NCBI GenBank assembly: GCA_016179685.1
Contig: JACPCR010000073.1
Span: 1-64,000 of the forward strand
Direction: 5' to 3'
From: Planctomycetota bacterium
GTDB lineage: Bacteria > Planctomycetota > PUPC01 > JACPCR01
DNA: 64,000 nucleotides
This document shows, piece after piece, positions 15,470-24,855 of the stretch. A model generated the notes under the pieces. The model saw only the letters and a list, made by a program, of their open reading frames with translations, did not search any database and was not told the DNA's origin. The stretch's first letter is position 1, and each line of letters begins with the position of its first letter. Made by a program: the position numbers and the translations under genes.

Positions 15470-16696
15470 GTGAGATGCGTTGCTGTTCTGACCACGAAGA
15501 CGGGTGTCCAGGAGGCGGTGGAGGACCTGCGGGAACAATCACGCAAGGCCGGATGGCCCGAAGGCGAGGAGGCCGATCTGCTCTGCCTCCTGGCCACGCC
15601 TCATTTTACGGAAGAAAGCGGTGAATGGGTAGCTGCCGTCGAGTCGTTCTTCCGGGCCCGAGTCTTGATCGGGTGCACCGCGGAGAGCCTGATCGGCAAC
15701 GATCGCGAGGTCGAGGGCGGCCCTGCGGTCGTCGTCTGGGCGGCCCGGATGCCCGAGGTCAAGGTCACCCCCATCGCTCTTTCGCCCGAGGAGATCGCCT
15801 CGGGACTGGAGGTGAAGGACTGGGCGGAGCGGCTCGCGGTCTCCCCGGAGGACAAGCCCCATTTCATCGTGATGGGGGACCCTTTCACCTGTGACATCGT
15901 GAACCTTCTCGAGGGGCTGGGCGAGTCCTATCCGGGCCGGCCGGTGATCGGAGGCATGGCGAGCGCCGGAGGCCAGGGCGAGAATCGTTTGTTTTTCAAG
16001 GGTCGGGTCCTGGAGGAAGGCCTGGTCGGCGCAGCGCTTTCGGGGAATATCCTGATCGACACCGTGGTGTCCCAAGGCTGCAGGCCCGTCGGACGGCCTT
16101 TCGTTGTGACCAAGGGTGAACGGAATCTGATCATCGAACTGGGCGGCGTCCCGGCGGTTCAGCGCTTCAAGGAGGTTTTTGAAAGCTTGTCGAGCGAGGA
16201 GCAGGGGCTGGTGCGACATGGGCTGCACGTCGGCCGGGTGGTGAACGAGTACCAGGAGAAGTTTCGGCGCGGCGACTTCCTCATTCGCAACGTGATCGGA
16301 GCGGACCAGCGGACCGGGGCGATGGGCGTCACGGAGCGGGTGCGGGTCGGCCAGACCATTCAGTTTCACGTCCGGGACGCGCGGAGCGCGGACGAGGACC
16401 TGAGGGAGCTGCTGGACCTCGAGCGGTCGGCGTCCGGGGGTGGGACGGCCGAGGGGGCATTGCTGTTCAGTTGCAACGGGCGCGGCTCGCGCCTGTTTCC
16501 CTCGCCCCACCATGACGCGGGGCTCGTCCAGCAGATCGAGGGCCCCCTGCCCCTCGCGGGCTTCTTCGCCGCTGGCGAGATCGGGCCCATCGGCAGCCGC
16601 AATTTCATTCACGGGTTCACCGCGAGCCTCGCCCTTTTCCGGCCGCTCAAAGAGGCCTCCCGGCAACAGTCGGCTGGGCTCAGACCCGAGTCCTGA
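15470..16696 (+). CDS. FIST N/C-domain sensory protein
   Basis: This encodes 408 aa. The start is GTG at 15470 with GAGAGGA upstream. An ATG seven bases earlier is out of frame. The N-terminal FIST_N domain has VAVLTTKTGVQEAVEDL, RVLIGCTAESLIGN and PFTCDIVNLLEGL...VIGGMASAGGQ. The C-terminal FIST_C domain has FLIRNVIGADQRTGAMGVTERVR, GALLFSCNGRGSRLFPSPHHD and LAGFFAAGEIGPIGSRNFIHGFT. FIST proteins are proposed sensors of small molecules such as amino acids, upstream of kinases or cyclases. Here it stands alone. Its stop codon directly abuts the folB stop. Confidence 0.88.
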   Translation: MRCVAVLTTKTGVQEAVEDLREQSRKAGWPEGEEADLLCLLATPHFTEESGEWVAAVESFFRARVLIGCTAESLIGNDREVEGGPAVVVWAARMPEVKVTPIALSPEEIASGLEVKDWAERLAVSPEDKPHFIVMGDPFTCDIVNLLEGLGESYPGRPVIGGMASAGGQGENRLFFKGRVLEEGLVGAALSGNILIDTVVSQGCRPVGRPFVVTKGERNLIIELGGVPAVQRFKEVFESLSSEEQGLVRHGLHVGRVVNEYQEKFRRGDFLIRNVIGADQRTGAMGVTERVRVGQTIQFHVRDARSADEDLRELLDLERSASGGGTAEGALLFSCNGRGSRLFPSPHHDAGLVQQIEGPLPLAGFFAAGEIGPIGSRNFIHGFTASLALFRPLKEASRQQSAGLRPES

Positions 16697-17089
16697 TTAT
16701 TTTTGTTGTGACGCGTCGGTTTCGCTGTCTTGTTCCTTGCGCCGGCGGATTTCGACCCCGAAATAGCCTCGAATCTCTGAAACAGGCGGATGTAGCTTCT
16801 TGGCCCGAATCAGGACTTCTCGAACGGGAAACCGATCGAGGATGGCGGCTGCGATGGCTTCCGCCAAGGCCTCCGCCAGGGCGAAGTGTCTTCCGCTACC
16901 CACCTCCACGACGGTCCGACAGACGGCAGCGTAATCCACGGCGTCCCTGAAGTCGTCGCTGCGCCCAGGCTTGCTCACGTCGCACACGAGTTCCAGGTCC
17001 ACCGAATAACGCTGCCCAGTCAGGCGTTCCGCCTCCGGCACCCCCGTGTGCGCATGAAACTGAAGGTCATGAATCAGAATCTTGTCCAT
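16697..17089 (-). CDS. folB: Dihydroneopterin aldolase
   Basis: This encodes 130 aa, the normal length. It converts 7,8-dihydroneopterin to 6-hydroxymethyl-dihydropterin and glycolaldehyde in folate synthesis. Family features are MDKILIHDLQFHAHTGVPEAE, the Glu in the GVPEAERLTGQRY segment, DYAAVCRTVVEV, FALAEALAEAIA, and the catalytic-Lys-type segment LIRAKKLHPPV. A ~20-residue charged C-terminal tail (RRRKEQDSETDASQQK) is extra. It is monocistronic here and convergent with the FIST gene with no intergenic base. Confidence 0.9.
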   Translation of the reverse strand: MDKILIHDLQFHAHTGVPEAERLTGQRYSVDLELVCDVSKPGRSDDFRDAVDYAAVCRTVVEVGSGRHFALAEALAEAIAAAILDRFPVREVLIRAKKLHPPVSEIRGYFGVEIRRRKEQDSETDASQQK

Positions 17090-17258
17090 GGAAAGTCCAG
17101 TTTACTCGATGACCAGCCGGCAGGTGTAGTGCATTACCGGTCTCGAAATTGAGGGTGTGAAAAGTCCGTTCAGGTACACCAGGCACACCCAGTCCGGGCG
17201 ATTCTTGCGATTCACCCTGCAAGGGCAACATAGACATATGCAAGTTTGTTCTTTTTGC

Positions 17259-17287
17259 TTGACTTTTCGGTGCACTTAAGTTAAATA
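17259..17287 (+). promoter_or_regulatory. Promoter of the bc-complex operon
   Basis: TTGACT (17259-17264) and TAAATA (17282-17287) are 17 bp apart in an AT-rich pocket (17240-17300) that stands out against the high-GC surroundings. It lies ~95 bp upstream of the Rieske gene. No other candidate is as good in 17090-17382. Confidence 0.6.
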
Positions 17288-17382
17288 CAGCCTTTTCAAA
17301 CTTTGTGAAAAAAATCCCAAAGTCGGGGATGTTACCATAAGCTTTTCCATTATCAAGGGTTGTGTAAGAGACCTCTTCACCG

Positions 17383-18489
17383 ATGGCAGACCTAAAATCG
17401 GAAATCAAGTGCCCCTCCTGCGGAGAGTCCCGGCTCGCCTCTAGCTTTCTGACCTCAAAGGTGTCGGGTCAGAAAATCTGCATAGCATGTTTCCGGAAGG
17501 AGAAGAAGGCGGCAGGGGCATCAGGGTCAGAGGCGGCAAAGGCATCACCTGCAAAGGCGGAGACTCCGAAAGCCGCGGCGGCAGAGGGAGGGGAGGCCCC
17601 GAGAGCCGCGGCATTGGAGGCGGCGACTGCCCCCGCGGCTGCGCCTGCGACGACGGGAGGTTTAGCGGCCGAAGGCATGGCGAAGTGTCCCGCGTGCGGC
17701 AAAGAAATGGACGTCAAGCGCTTCGTCACGTCCAAGAAAAGCGGGCAGAAGGTCTGCAATATGTGCTATCAGGCCGAACGTAAGGCGGGCAAGGCTGACC
17801 AGCCTGCGCCTTCTGCGGCGGCCGGGGCCGGCGCCAAGGCGAAGCCAAAGCCAGTGGCTGCCGCGGCGGGTCCACACGCCTCCGCAGCCGGCCCTGTCCC
17901 AGCGGGCGCCGGCGGGGCCGCCGCGCCTGCTATGGCAGCACCCGGAGCGGCCCGTGTCCGGGCGCAGACCGTCCGTTTGCGGTCCGTGGACCAGCCTTCT
18001 GGTGACGTGGATCGCCGGGATTTTTTGGGTTGGCTGGCACTGGGTTGGACGGCCTTTACAGCCGCGTCGGCCCAGAGCGCCATTGCCCTCGGGCGATTCA
18101 TGTTCCCGAACGTCCTGTTCGAACCTCCATCGACTTTCAAAATCGGTTACCCCGAGGAATTCGAGATCGGCAAGGTCGATGAACGATTCAAGGCCAGCAA
18201 CGGTATCTGGGTCATCAGGTCGGAATCGATGATTTACGTTCTCTCGACCGTTTGCACTCATCTGGGCTGTACACCGAACTGGCTGGAGACGGAGCGGAAA
18301 TTCAAGTGCCCTTGTCACGGCAGCGGCTTCCAAAAGGACGGCATCAATTTCGAGGGGCCTGCGCCGAGGCCGCTCGAGCGTTTCCGTGTGAAACGCGCAG
18401 AGGACGGCCAAGTCGAGGTGGATACCAGCAAGAAATTCCAGTACGAACTGGGCCAGTGGAACGACCCGGAGTCCTACCTGGTTGTCTAA
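17383..18489 (+). CDS. qcrA: Rieske iron-sulfur subunit with two N-terminal zinc-ribbon-like modules
   Basis: This encodes 368 aa. The C-terminal Rieske domain has CTHLGC and CPCHGSGF: cluster ligands Cys291, His293, Cys309, His312, with Cys296/Cys311 forming the disulfide. A Tat-like RRDFLGW followed by a hydrophobic segment (~210-235) anchors it. The N-terminus is unusual. Residues 10-36 (CPSC...CIAC) and 102-128 (CPAC...CNMC) are two similar four-Cys modules. They share the pattern C-x2-C, a TSKxSGQK segment, then C-x2-C, and are separated by Ala/Pro-rich linkers. These would sit on the cytoplasmic side and may bind Zn or Fe. It is the first gene of the quinol:cytochrome c oxidoreductase operon. 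The start lacks a strong ribosome-binding site. Confidence 0.9.
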   Translation: MADLKSEIKCPSCGESRLASSFLTSKVSGQKICIACFRKEKKAAGASGSEAAKASPAKAETPKAAAAEGGEAPRAAALEAATAPAAAPATTGGLAAEGMAKCPACGKEMDVKRFVTSKKSGQKVCNMCYQAERKAGKADQPAPSAAAGAGAKAKPKPVAAAAGPHASAAGPVPAGAGGAAAPAMAAPGAARVRAQTVRLRSVDQPSGDVDRRDFLGWLALGWTAFTAASAQSAIALGRFMFPNVLFEPPSTFKIGYPEEFEIGKVDERFKASNGIWVIRSESMIYVLSTVCTHLGCTPNWLETERKFKCPCHGSGFQKDGINFEGPAPRPLERFRVKRAEDGQVEVDTSKKFQYELGQWNDPESYLVV

Positions 18490-18542
18490 TGGACCCGCGT
18501 TATTGCTTCGGATAGTTCTCTAAGTTATTGAGGTATAACAAG

Positions 18543-19328
18543 TTGACTGCGATTCAGAGGATCAAACAGAAGTTTTTCGAGTCGCAAGTCTGGCGCTCGA
18601 TCTTCCGCCATGGCTACCCCGACACTCGGCGCAATCAGTCCCTCGCGGTCCTCAGTAACGTCTTTCTCCACCTGCATCCCGTGAGCGTGCGCAAGTCCGG
18701 CATCCGGTTGAGTTACACCTGGTGCATGGGTGGAATTTCATTTTTCTTGTTCCTGGTCTTGACGGTTACGGGCGTGATGTTGATGTTTTATTATCGTCCG
18801 ACGGCGGAGTTTGCTTATAACGACATTGTTCAGCTCCGCGAGGACGTGGCGATGGGGATCATGAGGGAACTGCACCGGTGGGGTGCCCATGCCATGGTCA
18901 TCTCGGTGTGGCTGCACATGTACCGTGTTTTCTTGACGGGCAGCTACAAGCCGCCACGCGAGTTCAACTGGGCTGTGGGAGTCATCCTGCTGAAGTTGAC
19001 CCTGTTGCTCAGCTTCACGGGCTACCTTCTGCCCTGGGACCAACTGGCCATCTGGGCCATCACGGTAGGGACGAACATGGCACGGGCAACGCCTGGCGCG
19101 GGGCACGAGGGGCCCTTTTCGAGCATGATCAAGTTGGGCGACATCCCCCTGCTTCATTCCGGCAGTGACGTGCGCTTCGCGCTTCTGGGAGGGCGGTTCG
19201 TGGCCGCGCCCGCCCTCCTCAGGTTCTACGTCCTCCACTGCGTGGGCTTCCCGCTCATCGCCGGGGTGCTCATGGCCGTCCATTTCTGGCGGGTCCGGAA
19301 GGACGGCGGCGTATCGGGTCCGCTTTGA
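18543..19328 (+). CDS. qcrB: Cytochrome b, N-terminal half
   Basis: This encodes 261 aa from TTG at 18543, which has GAGG nine bases upstream. A TTG at 18528 is an alternative adding five residues. Haem-b ligand pairs are present: His in [20 protein letters not shown] (13 residues between) and in [20 protein letters not shown] (14 between). The conserved helix segments [20 protein letters not shown] and a Qo-proximal GAGHEG are also visible. It carries quinol oxidation and transmembrane electron transfer to haem b. The C-terminal helices are a separate gene, the split arrangement seen in b6f-like complexes. Second in the operon. Confidence 0.93.
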   Translation: MTAIQRIKQKFFESQVWRSIFRHGYPDTRRNQSLAVLSNVFLHLHPVSVRKSGIRLSYTWCMGGISFFLFLVLTVTGVMLMFYYRPTAEFAYNDIVQLREDVAMGIMRELHRWGAHAMVISVWLHMYRVFLTGSYKPPREFNWAVGVILLKLTLLLSFTGYLLPWDQLAIWAITVGTNMARATPGAGHEGPFSSMIKLGDIPLLHSGSDVRFALLGGRFVAAPALLRFYVLHCVGFPLIAGVLMAVHFWRVRKDGGVSGPL

Positions 19329-19358
19329 TTTTCACAAACGGCGAGTGTGGAAGACGAC

Positions 19359-20456
19359 ATGGCTGAACACGATGTTTTTTCATACGTGCCGACCTGGGCC
19401 TGGCAGCCCAAGTTCTTCTTTCCTATCCTGTCGCTCCTGTTCTTCATCGTGATCTGGAACGACCGGCTCATCCGTTTCCTCGTGAAGCCGGCGACGGCTC
19501 TGACGGTCTTGGCCGTGGCCACGATCATCTTCTGCCTGGGGCTGAAGAACCCGACATTTCGCGCCATCGTATCCAAGGGCGACAACATCCCGATTGTCAT
19601 GATGCTGCTCCTGGTGGGTTTCTTCACCTGGCTGGCGTTGCGGCGCGGGACACTCAACGATGATCGCATCGCCCAGGGTCTCAAGCCCATGGAGGAGGAT
19701 GAGGCGCATCAAAAGGTCATGGTCTGGCCGGACCTCGTTTATATTGAGTTCATCTGCCTCATCCTGATCAGCGCCGGACTGCTGGTCTGGTCCCTGGCCA
19801 TGAAGGCGCCGCTGGAGCAACCGGCGACTCGTGTGGACACGCCGAACCCTTCGAAGGCGCCCTGGTATTTCCTCGGCTTGCAGGAGCTGCTGGTTTACTT
19901 CGATCCCTGGATTGCCGGGGTTCTCCTGCCGGGCATCGTGATCGGCGGACTCATCGCCATCCCTTACATCGATAACAACCCGAAGGGGCAGGGCTATTAC
20001 ACCCTCCGGGAACGCCGGTTCGCCATTTCCATGTTTCTTTACGGCTTTCTGATTCTCTGGGTGGTGTTGATCAACGTGGGCACTTTCCTGCGTGGACCGA
20101 ACTGGAACATCTTTCCCCTGGGCGATGTTTGGGACGTCCACAAGATCGAGGTGCTCAACAACGTTAACCTGTCCGAGTATTTCTGGGTGCTCGGGATGGG
20201 ACAGCCGCTGCCAGCGCACTGGTTTGTCCGGGAATTGCCGGGCTTCATCCTGGTCGGCGGCTACCTCGTCTTGGGCCCGGCCATCCTGGCCAAGACGCTG
20301 TTCAAGAAGATGTACCAGGAACTGGGGTTTGTCCGGTACAGCATCCTGGTGATGCTGTTTCTCCTCATGCTTTCCGTCGTCCTTAAAATGGTTTTGAGAT
20401 GGTCGTTCAACTTGAAGTATTTCGTCGCGATTCCGGAATTTTTCTTCAACATCTGA
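19359..20456 (+). CDS. qcrC: Cytochrome b, C-terminal half (subunit IV-like)
   Basis: This encodes 365 aa, starting at ATG 19359 (MAEHDVFSYV). A GTG at 19347 is possible. The signature PNPSKAPWYFLGLQELLVYF contains the family's Qo-site loop (PEWY-equivalent, here APWY). There are about seven to eight hydrophobic helices, more than plain subunit IV. The first three (residues 20-100) precede the Qo-loop segment. It pairs with the upstream gene to form a complete cytochrome b. Spacing is 30 bp from qcrB and 37 bp to the cytochrome c gene. The symbol is used loosely, since nomenclature differs between phyla. Confidence 0.88.
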   Translation: MAEHDVFSYVPTWAWQPKFFFPILSLLFFIVIWNDRLIRFLVKPATALTVLAVATIIFCLGLKNPTFRAIVSKGDNIPIVMMLLLVGFFTWLALRRGTLNDDRIAQGLKPMEEDEAHQKVMVWPDLVYIEFICLILISAGLLVWSLAMKAPLEQPATRVDTPNPSKAPWYFLGLQELLVYFDPWIAGVLLPGIVIGGLIAIPYIDNNPKGQGYYTLRERRFAISMFLYGFLILWVVLINVGTFLRGPNWNIFPLGDVWDVHKIEVLNNVNLSEYFWVLGMGQPLPAHWFVRELPGFILVGGYLVLGPAILAKTLFKKMYQELGFVRYSILVMLFLLMLSVVLKMVLRWSFNLKYFVAIPEFFFNI

Positions 20457-20493
20457 CGACGGGAGGCTCTCGGGCCTCCGAAGCCACTGACCT

Positions 20494-23400
20494 ATGCCTG
20501 ACCGAGCCAAAGAATCTGACCACGCCTATCACATCGGGCGGTTGAACATCACCTTCGCCTTGAGCAGCGTGGTGCTCACTGGCTGCCTTTTTGTGATGTT
20601 CCAGCAGGACTACGAGCGGCCATGGAAGGTCTACCAGCGGCAATTCCGGGAGATGGAGAAGGACCGGGCACGGATGGAGCTCGAGCGCATGGAGCTGCGG
20701 AAGCAGCCGGGTGGGGCGCGGAAGGAGATCGAGGAGCTTTCGAGGCAGGTTCAGGAGGCCCAGAAGAAGCTGGAGGCCCGGCAGGATGATATCCGGCGTC
20801 TGGGAAAGGAGGTTTCGAGCCTGACGGGCCAGATTTACAAGGAAAACAATCTCAATCTGCAGTTTCGCAAGGTGGAGTTCGACGTGGCCAAGTATCAGAT
20901 CGAAGATGCCGTGCACCGGGGTGTCACGCCGGACCCGAAGGTGGTTCTTCAAATCCAGGAGTTGACTCAGGTCGTGGCTCAACAGGCGGAGAAGGTCAAG
21001 GACCTCGAGGAGAAGAAGGCCGGGCGCGAAGGGGAATTGCGGGACCTTCAGAGGGACCTGGTCGAGCTGCAGCGGGCCTACCAGGCCAAGCTATCGAGCC
21101 AGGCGGATTTGATCCGGAAGCTGGGCAGCCTTGGCTACACGGTTTCGGGCGACGAAAGGGTCGGGTTCGAGGTTGGCCGCGGCTTCGAGGACTTCGTGTA
21201 CAGCTTCCGGAACGCCCCGCTGGTGGATTACATCGACCCGACGATCAAGGTCCGGCAGACGGTGGTCGAAGATCTCAGGGACGACTATTACTTTGCGCAG
21301 GTTTCGAAGGTGGACCGTTGCGAGACCTGCCACCTGGCGATGACCCGGTCCGGTTACGAGGACGCGAAGCCCCCGTTCCGATCGCATCCGGGTGTCCGGG
21401 CGCATCTTTATCTCACCAGCGCGTCTCCTCATCCCGTGGAGAAGTTCGGCTGCACGGTTTGCCACGGTGGCATGAGCTGGGCCGTGGATTTCAACCGGGC
21501 CTTTCACACGCCGAGCGATCCGGCGCAGGAGGAGGAGTGGAATCGTTGGACGCGCGTGGAGCTAGGGGTAGCCTGGTCGAAGCATCTGGAGAAAGAGGGG
21601 CACTACTGGGACCACCCCATGCTGCCGCTGAAGTACATCGAGTCCTCGTGCCTCTCGTGTCACGACAACCCGCAGTCGATTCCCGAGGCGAAGAAGCTGC
21701 TGGCCGGCTATGAGCTGTTCAAGGAATTTGGCTGCTTCGGTTGTCACAAGACGCCGGGCTTCGAGAACGTCCGCAAGGTGGGCCCCAGCCTCATGCACGT
21801 GAGCCAGAAGCTGGACCGGGACTGGATGCTGAAATGGGTCCAGCAGCCGAGGCGGTCCCTGTCGCACCGGCGCATGCCGCAGGTGTTCGATCTGGCGAAT
21901 TCGACGGGCACGGGTGCGGACGGGAGCAACATGACCGTGCAGAACCAGGCGGAAATCCATGCCATCATCGCCTATCTCTTCGACGCGTCAGGGAAGGACT
22001 CCTCCTACCAGCCCCTGTCGGTATCCGGCGAGGGCGATGCGGCCCGGGGCAAGATGCTCCTGATTTCGAAGGGCTGCTTCGCGTGCCATGAGAACCGCGA
22101 GGCGACACAGCTCCTCAAGGAGAGCCTGGCGAGGAGCGAGGACGAAGAGAAGGACGCCGACGCCATCCTGGCGGAGGCCCGTGGCACGTTGCCGGGCCTG
22201 CTCCAGGAATCGGATTTCGCCCCGAGCCTCTCCGGCGTGGCGAGCAAACTGGACAAGACGAAGGGGAAGGCCTGGCTCGCCGATTGGCTGCGGGACCCCC
22301 AGCATTATTTCCCGGGATCGACGATGCCGAGCTTCCGCCTGGCGGATGCGGAGATCGTGGACATCGCCGCGTTCCTGCTGACTCAGCGGGATGAGACCAT
22401 GGACCAGCATCCGGTCCCGGGCGTCGAGGAAGCAGTGGTCACCCAGCTTCTGGTGGAAAAGAAGGTGGCGGACCAGATGATCCAGGCGAAGGCGGAAAGC
22501 GAGGTCAAGCGGTTGAGCTTTCAGGAACGTCTGATCGAGCTGGGCCGGGCCGCCGTCGGCCATTACGGCTGCTCCGGCTGCCATCGGATTCCAGGCTTCG
22601 AGGATGCGCAGGGCATTGGCGCCGATCTCAGCGCCTTCGGATCGAAAAGGGCGGACAAGCTGGATTTCGGCCTTCTGCACTTCGAGCACGGCGAGCGAAA
22701 CCGCTACGCCTGGCTCGAGCAGAAATTGCGCAACCCGCGAAGCTTCGACATGGAGCCCAAGGCGTTGCCCGCAGGACGCGGCCACGGCAGCTCGGACCGC
22801 TCCCAGTTCCAGGGTGTCCGGCGCATCCCCAGGAAGGACCGCCTCCGGATGCCCCAGTTCCACTTCACCCAGGAACAGATCGAATCGCTCGTGACTTTCG
22901 TCACCGGTATGAAGGGCCGCCCCGTACACCCGGACTACCGTGACAAGCTGGAAGGGGAACGCGGCGACCGCGTCCGAGGCGAGTTGGTCTTGAAAAAATA
23001 TAACTGCTCGGGCTGCCATAAATTGGAAATGGACTCGGTCGCCACCGCCTACCAGGATGCGAACGGGTCCGCTCGCACCGGGACGTTCAGAGGCCGGTTC
23101 GTCCGAAGAACCTACAACGAGGATGACGAGGAAAAGGCCTTCTATTCCTTCCAGGCTTATGAGGCCGGAGAAGGTCCTGGAGGCAAAGTGGCCCTGGGCG
23201 ATCAGGTCACGGTGACTCGGGACCAAATCCGGCCGGACCTGTTTCGGTCCGGTTGGGGCGGTGGCATCGTCCCCTTCATCGTGGCCGAGCGCGTGAAGAC
23301 CCTCGGCGTGCCGGAATCGGAGGCGGTCAACTATGCTCCGCCCCCTCTCCATGAGGAAGGCCGCAAGGTCTTGTATCCCTGGCTTTACAAGTTCCTGAAG

Positions 23401-24168
23401 AACCCCTACCGGATACGGCCAGCAACCCAGGCGGTGATGCCGACCTTTCCGATGACGGACGAGGAGGCGCACCGGCTGGTGGGCTACTTTGCGGCGCAGG
23501 CCATGGAACAGCTCCGGAACGAGGCTGCCCGGGTTCTTGCCGCCCTGGACGGCAAGGAATTGAAATGGCTGGGCGATCGCGAGGATTCCGCTCGGCAGCA
23601 GATTCGCAAACTGGTGGCGGGCAAGCTCCCCGAAGAAGGAAGCCGCGCCCTCGCGCGACTCGTCATTGACCGCGCGCCTCTCGATGGCGTCCTGACCCCA
23701 GCAGACCGGAATCTCCTCAAGGAGTTTGAGGAGTTCACCTTCCCGTTCGAGGTCATCCGGGTCACCGATCCGGATTATCTGGCTGCCCGTGAGGCGAAGA
23801 CCTCGGGATACCTGGCCAAGGGCGAACAGCTCATGGCCAAAGAGGACCCGGCCAACAAGAATCTCAAGGGGATGGACTGTCAGAGCTGCCACTTCATCGG
23901 GGGCGTGAAGCCGGGTGGAGACAAGGAAACGGATTTTGCTCCGGACCTCGCCCGGGTTCGCGAGCGCCTGCGGCCGCATTACGTGCATCGCTGGCTGTTG
24001 AATCCGTCGCGAATCGTCCCAGGCACGCGCATGACGGACTTTTTCAAGGATGAACTGTTCGACGCGGACTACGCCAAGGACGCCTTTACCTACCAGACGA
24101 TCTACCCGGGGTCCGCACCGGAACAGGCGAGCGCCATCCGGGACCTGCTCTACAACTGGAAGAGATGA
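20494..24168 (+). CDS. Octahaem c-type cytochrome with coiled coil, bc-complex partner
   Basis: This encodes 1224 aa. One N-terminal membrane helix (about 17-37) is followed by a long charged coiled coil (about 40-215). Then come eight CxxCH haem-binding motifs, near residues 276, 320, 385, 412, 527, 691, 836 and 1127. Several are in monohaem cytochrome c folds with downstream Met candidates (for example MPQVFDLANS and TMPSFRLADAE). Insertions between later haems are long. It would accept electrons from the Rieske centre and pass them to a terminal oxidase or reductase. Being last in the operon, it replaces the usual cytochrome c1. No close named homologue is recognised. Confidence 0.85.
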   Translation: MPDRAKESDHAYHIGRLNITFALSSVVLTGCLFVMFQQDYERPWKVYQRQFREMEKDRARMELERMELRKQPGGARKEIEELSRQVQEAQKKLEARQDDIRRLGKEVSSLTGQIYKENNLNLQFRKVEFDVAKYQIEDAVHRGVTPDPKVVLQIQELTQVVAQQAEKVKDLEEKKAGREGELRDLQRDLVELQRAYQAKLSSQADLIRKLGSLGYTVSGDERVGFEVGRGFEDFVYSFRNAPLVDYIDPTIKVRQTVVEDLRDDYYFAQVSKVDRCETCHLAMTRSGYEDAKPPFRSHPGVRAHLYLTSASPHPVEKFGCTVCHGGMSWAVDFNRAFHTPSDPAQEEEWNRWTRVELGVAWSKHLEKEGHYWDHPMLPLKYIESSCLSCHDNPQSIPEAKKLLAGYELFKEFGCFGCHKTPGFENVRKVGPSLMHVSQKLDRDWMLKWVQQPRRSLSHRRMPQVFDLANSTGTGADGSNMTVQNQAEIHAIIAYLFDASGKDSSYQPLSVSGEGDAARGKMLLISKGCFACHENREATQLLKESLARSEDEEKDADAILAEARGTLPGLLQESDFAPSLSGVASKLDKTKGKAWLADWLRDPQHYFPGSTMPSFRLADAEIVDIAAFLLTQRDETMDQHPVPGVEEAVVTQLLVEKKVADQMIQAKAESEVKRLSFQERLIELGRAAVGHYGCSGCHRIPGFEDAQGIGADLSAFGSKRADKLDFGLLHFEHGERNRYAWLEQKLRNPRSFDMEPKALPAGRGHGSSDRSQFQGVRRIPRKDRLRMPQFHFTQEQIESLVTFVTGMKGRPVHPDYRDKLEGERGDRVRGELVLKKYNCSGCHKLEMDSVATAYQDANGSARTGTFRGRFVRRTYNEDDEEKAFYSFQAYEAGEGPGGKVALGDQVTVTRDQIRPDLFRSGWGGGIVPFIVAERVKTLGVPESEAVNYAPPPLHEEGRKVLYPWLYKFLKNPYRIRPATQAVMPTFPMTDEEAHRLVGYFAAQAMEQLRNEAARVLAALDGKELKWLGDREDSARQQIRKLVAGKLPEEGSRALARLVIDRAPLDGVLTPADRNLLKEFEEFTFPFEVIRVTDPDYLAAREAKTSGYLAKGEQLMAKEDPANKNLKGMDCQSCHFIGGVKPGGDKETDFAPDLARVRERLRPHYVHRWLLNPSRIVPGTRMTDFFKDELFDADYAKDAFTYQTIYPGSAPEQASAIRDLLYNWKR

Positions 24169-24324
24169 CCTCCGGCGGCGGAACGGTCGAGCCGAGACCC
24201 CGGGCCCGAACAGCGGTCCGGCACCGGCAGCAGTTCCGGCGCTGATGATTCCCTTCTCGCTGGCTTCCTCGGCCTGCTTCAGACGAAGCCTTGCGATCTT
24301 CCGTTCCTTCAGGCCTGATTCGCG

Positions 24325-24846
24325 TCACCGGCGGGTCTTGTAAAGCTCCCGGATGCGCAAGAGGAAGGCGTCGTAGCGGGAGTCCCGGAAGTCCGGAAAT
24401 GTCCACTCGAAGGGGTGGAAGCGACCTTTCTGATAACGCAAGGTGAAATCGGCCCAGATGCCCTGGCCCAGATATATCTTCTGCGGACCATACTTGGCCG
24501 AGGCGAGAACGACCTTGCTGGCGTCCAGGTAGCCCGGATCGAGATTGACGCTCCGGCGGCCCGAAGGGCCAGCGAGGCGGGACTCGAGACCGTTGGTGAA
24601 GAGTTTGACGGCGGGCAGCAAGTCAGGCGGGACCGGTCGAGCAAGAGAGAGAAAAGAGCGCTGCAAGCCCGTTCCCATCTCGGCCTCGTAGTAATCCGTG
24701 AGATCGAAGGGGACGGCCGGACTCTCGTAGTCCACCGCACCGAAGCGCTCGCTGAGATGCCGCCGCGCTTCATGGAGACATGCGGGGTCGCGCCAGAGGG
24801 CGGCAATAAAGAGCTTGACCGGCTTGGGTGATTCGACGGAGGCCAC
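24325..24846 (-). CDS. DUF4416 family protein
   Basis: This encodes 173 aa, full length for the family. Signatures are KLFIAALWRD near the start, FGAVDYESPAVPFDLTDYYEAEMG, the RSVNLDPGYLDASKVVLASAK motif and a C-terminal DFRDSRYDAFLLRIRELYK. DUF4416 is widespread in PVC, Thermodesulfobacteria and related bacteria. I know of no established function. It is the last gene of a three-gene operon, starting nine bases after the lipid-kinase-like gene. The ~155 bp between this gene and the convergent cytochrome operon holds no recognised element. Confidence 0.85.
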   Translation of the reverse strand: MASVESPKPVKLFIAALWRDPACLHEARRHLSERFGAVDYESPAVPFDLTDYYEAEMGTGLQRSFLSLARPVPPDLLPAVKLFTNGLESRLAGPSGRRSVNLDPGYLDASKVVLASAKYGPQKIYLGQGIWADFTLRYQKGRFHPFEWTFPDFRDSRYDAFLLRIRELYKTRR

Positions 24847-24855
24847 GTTCAGAAG

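Noticed and set aside
21988-23988. 666-codon minus-strand frame
   Set aside because: Antisense to the octahaem cytochrome, which has eight haem motifs and operon context.
24169-24324. Minus-strand reading with KERKIARLRLKQAEEASEKG-like helix
   Set aside because: It has no start, runs into the cytochrome antisense strand, and is too short to distinguish a remnant from chance.
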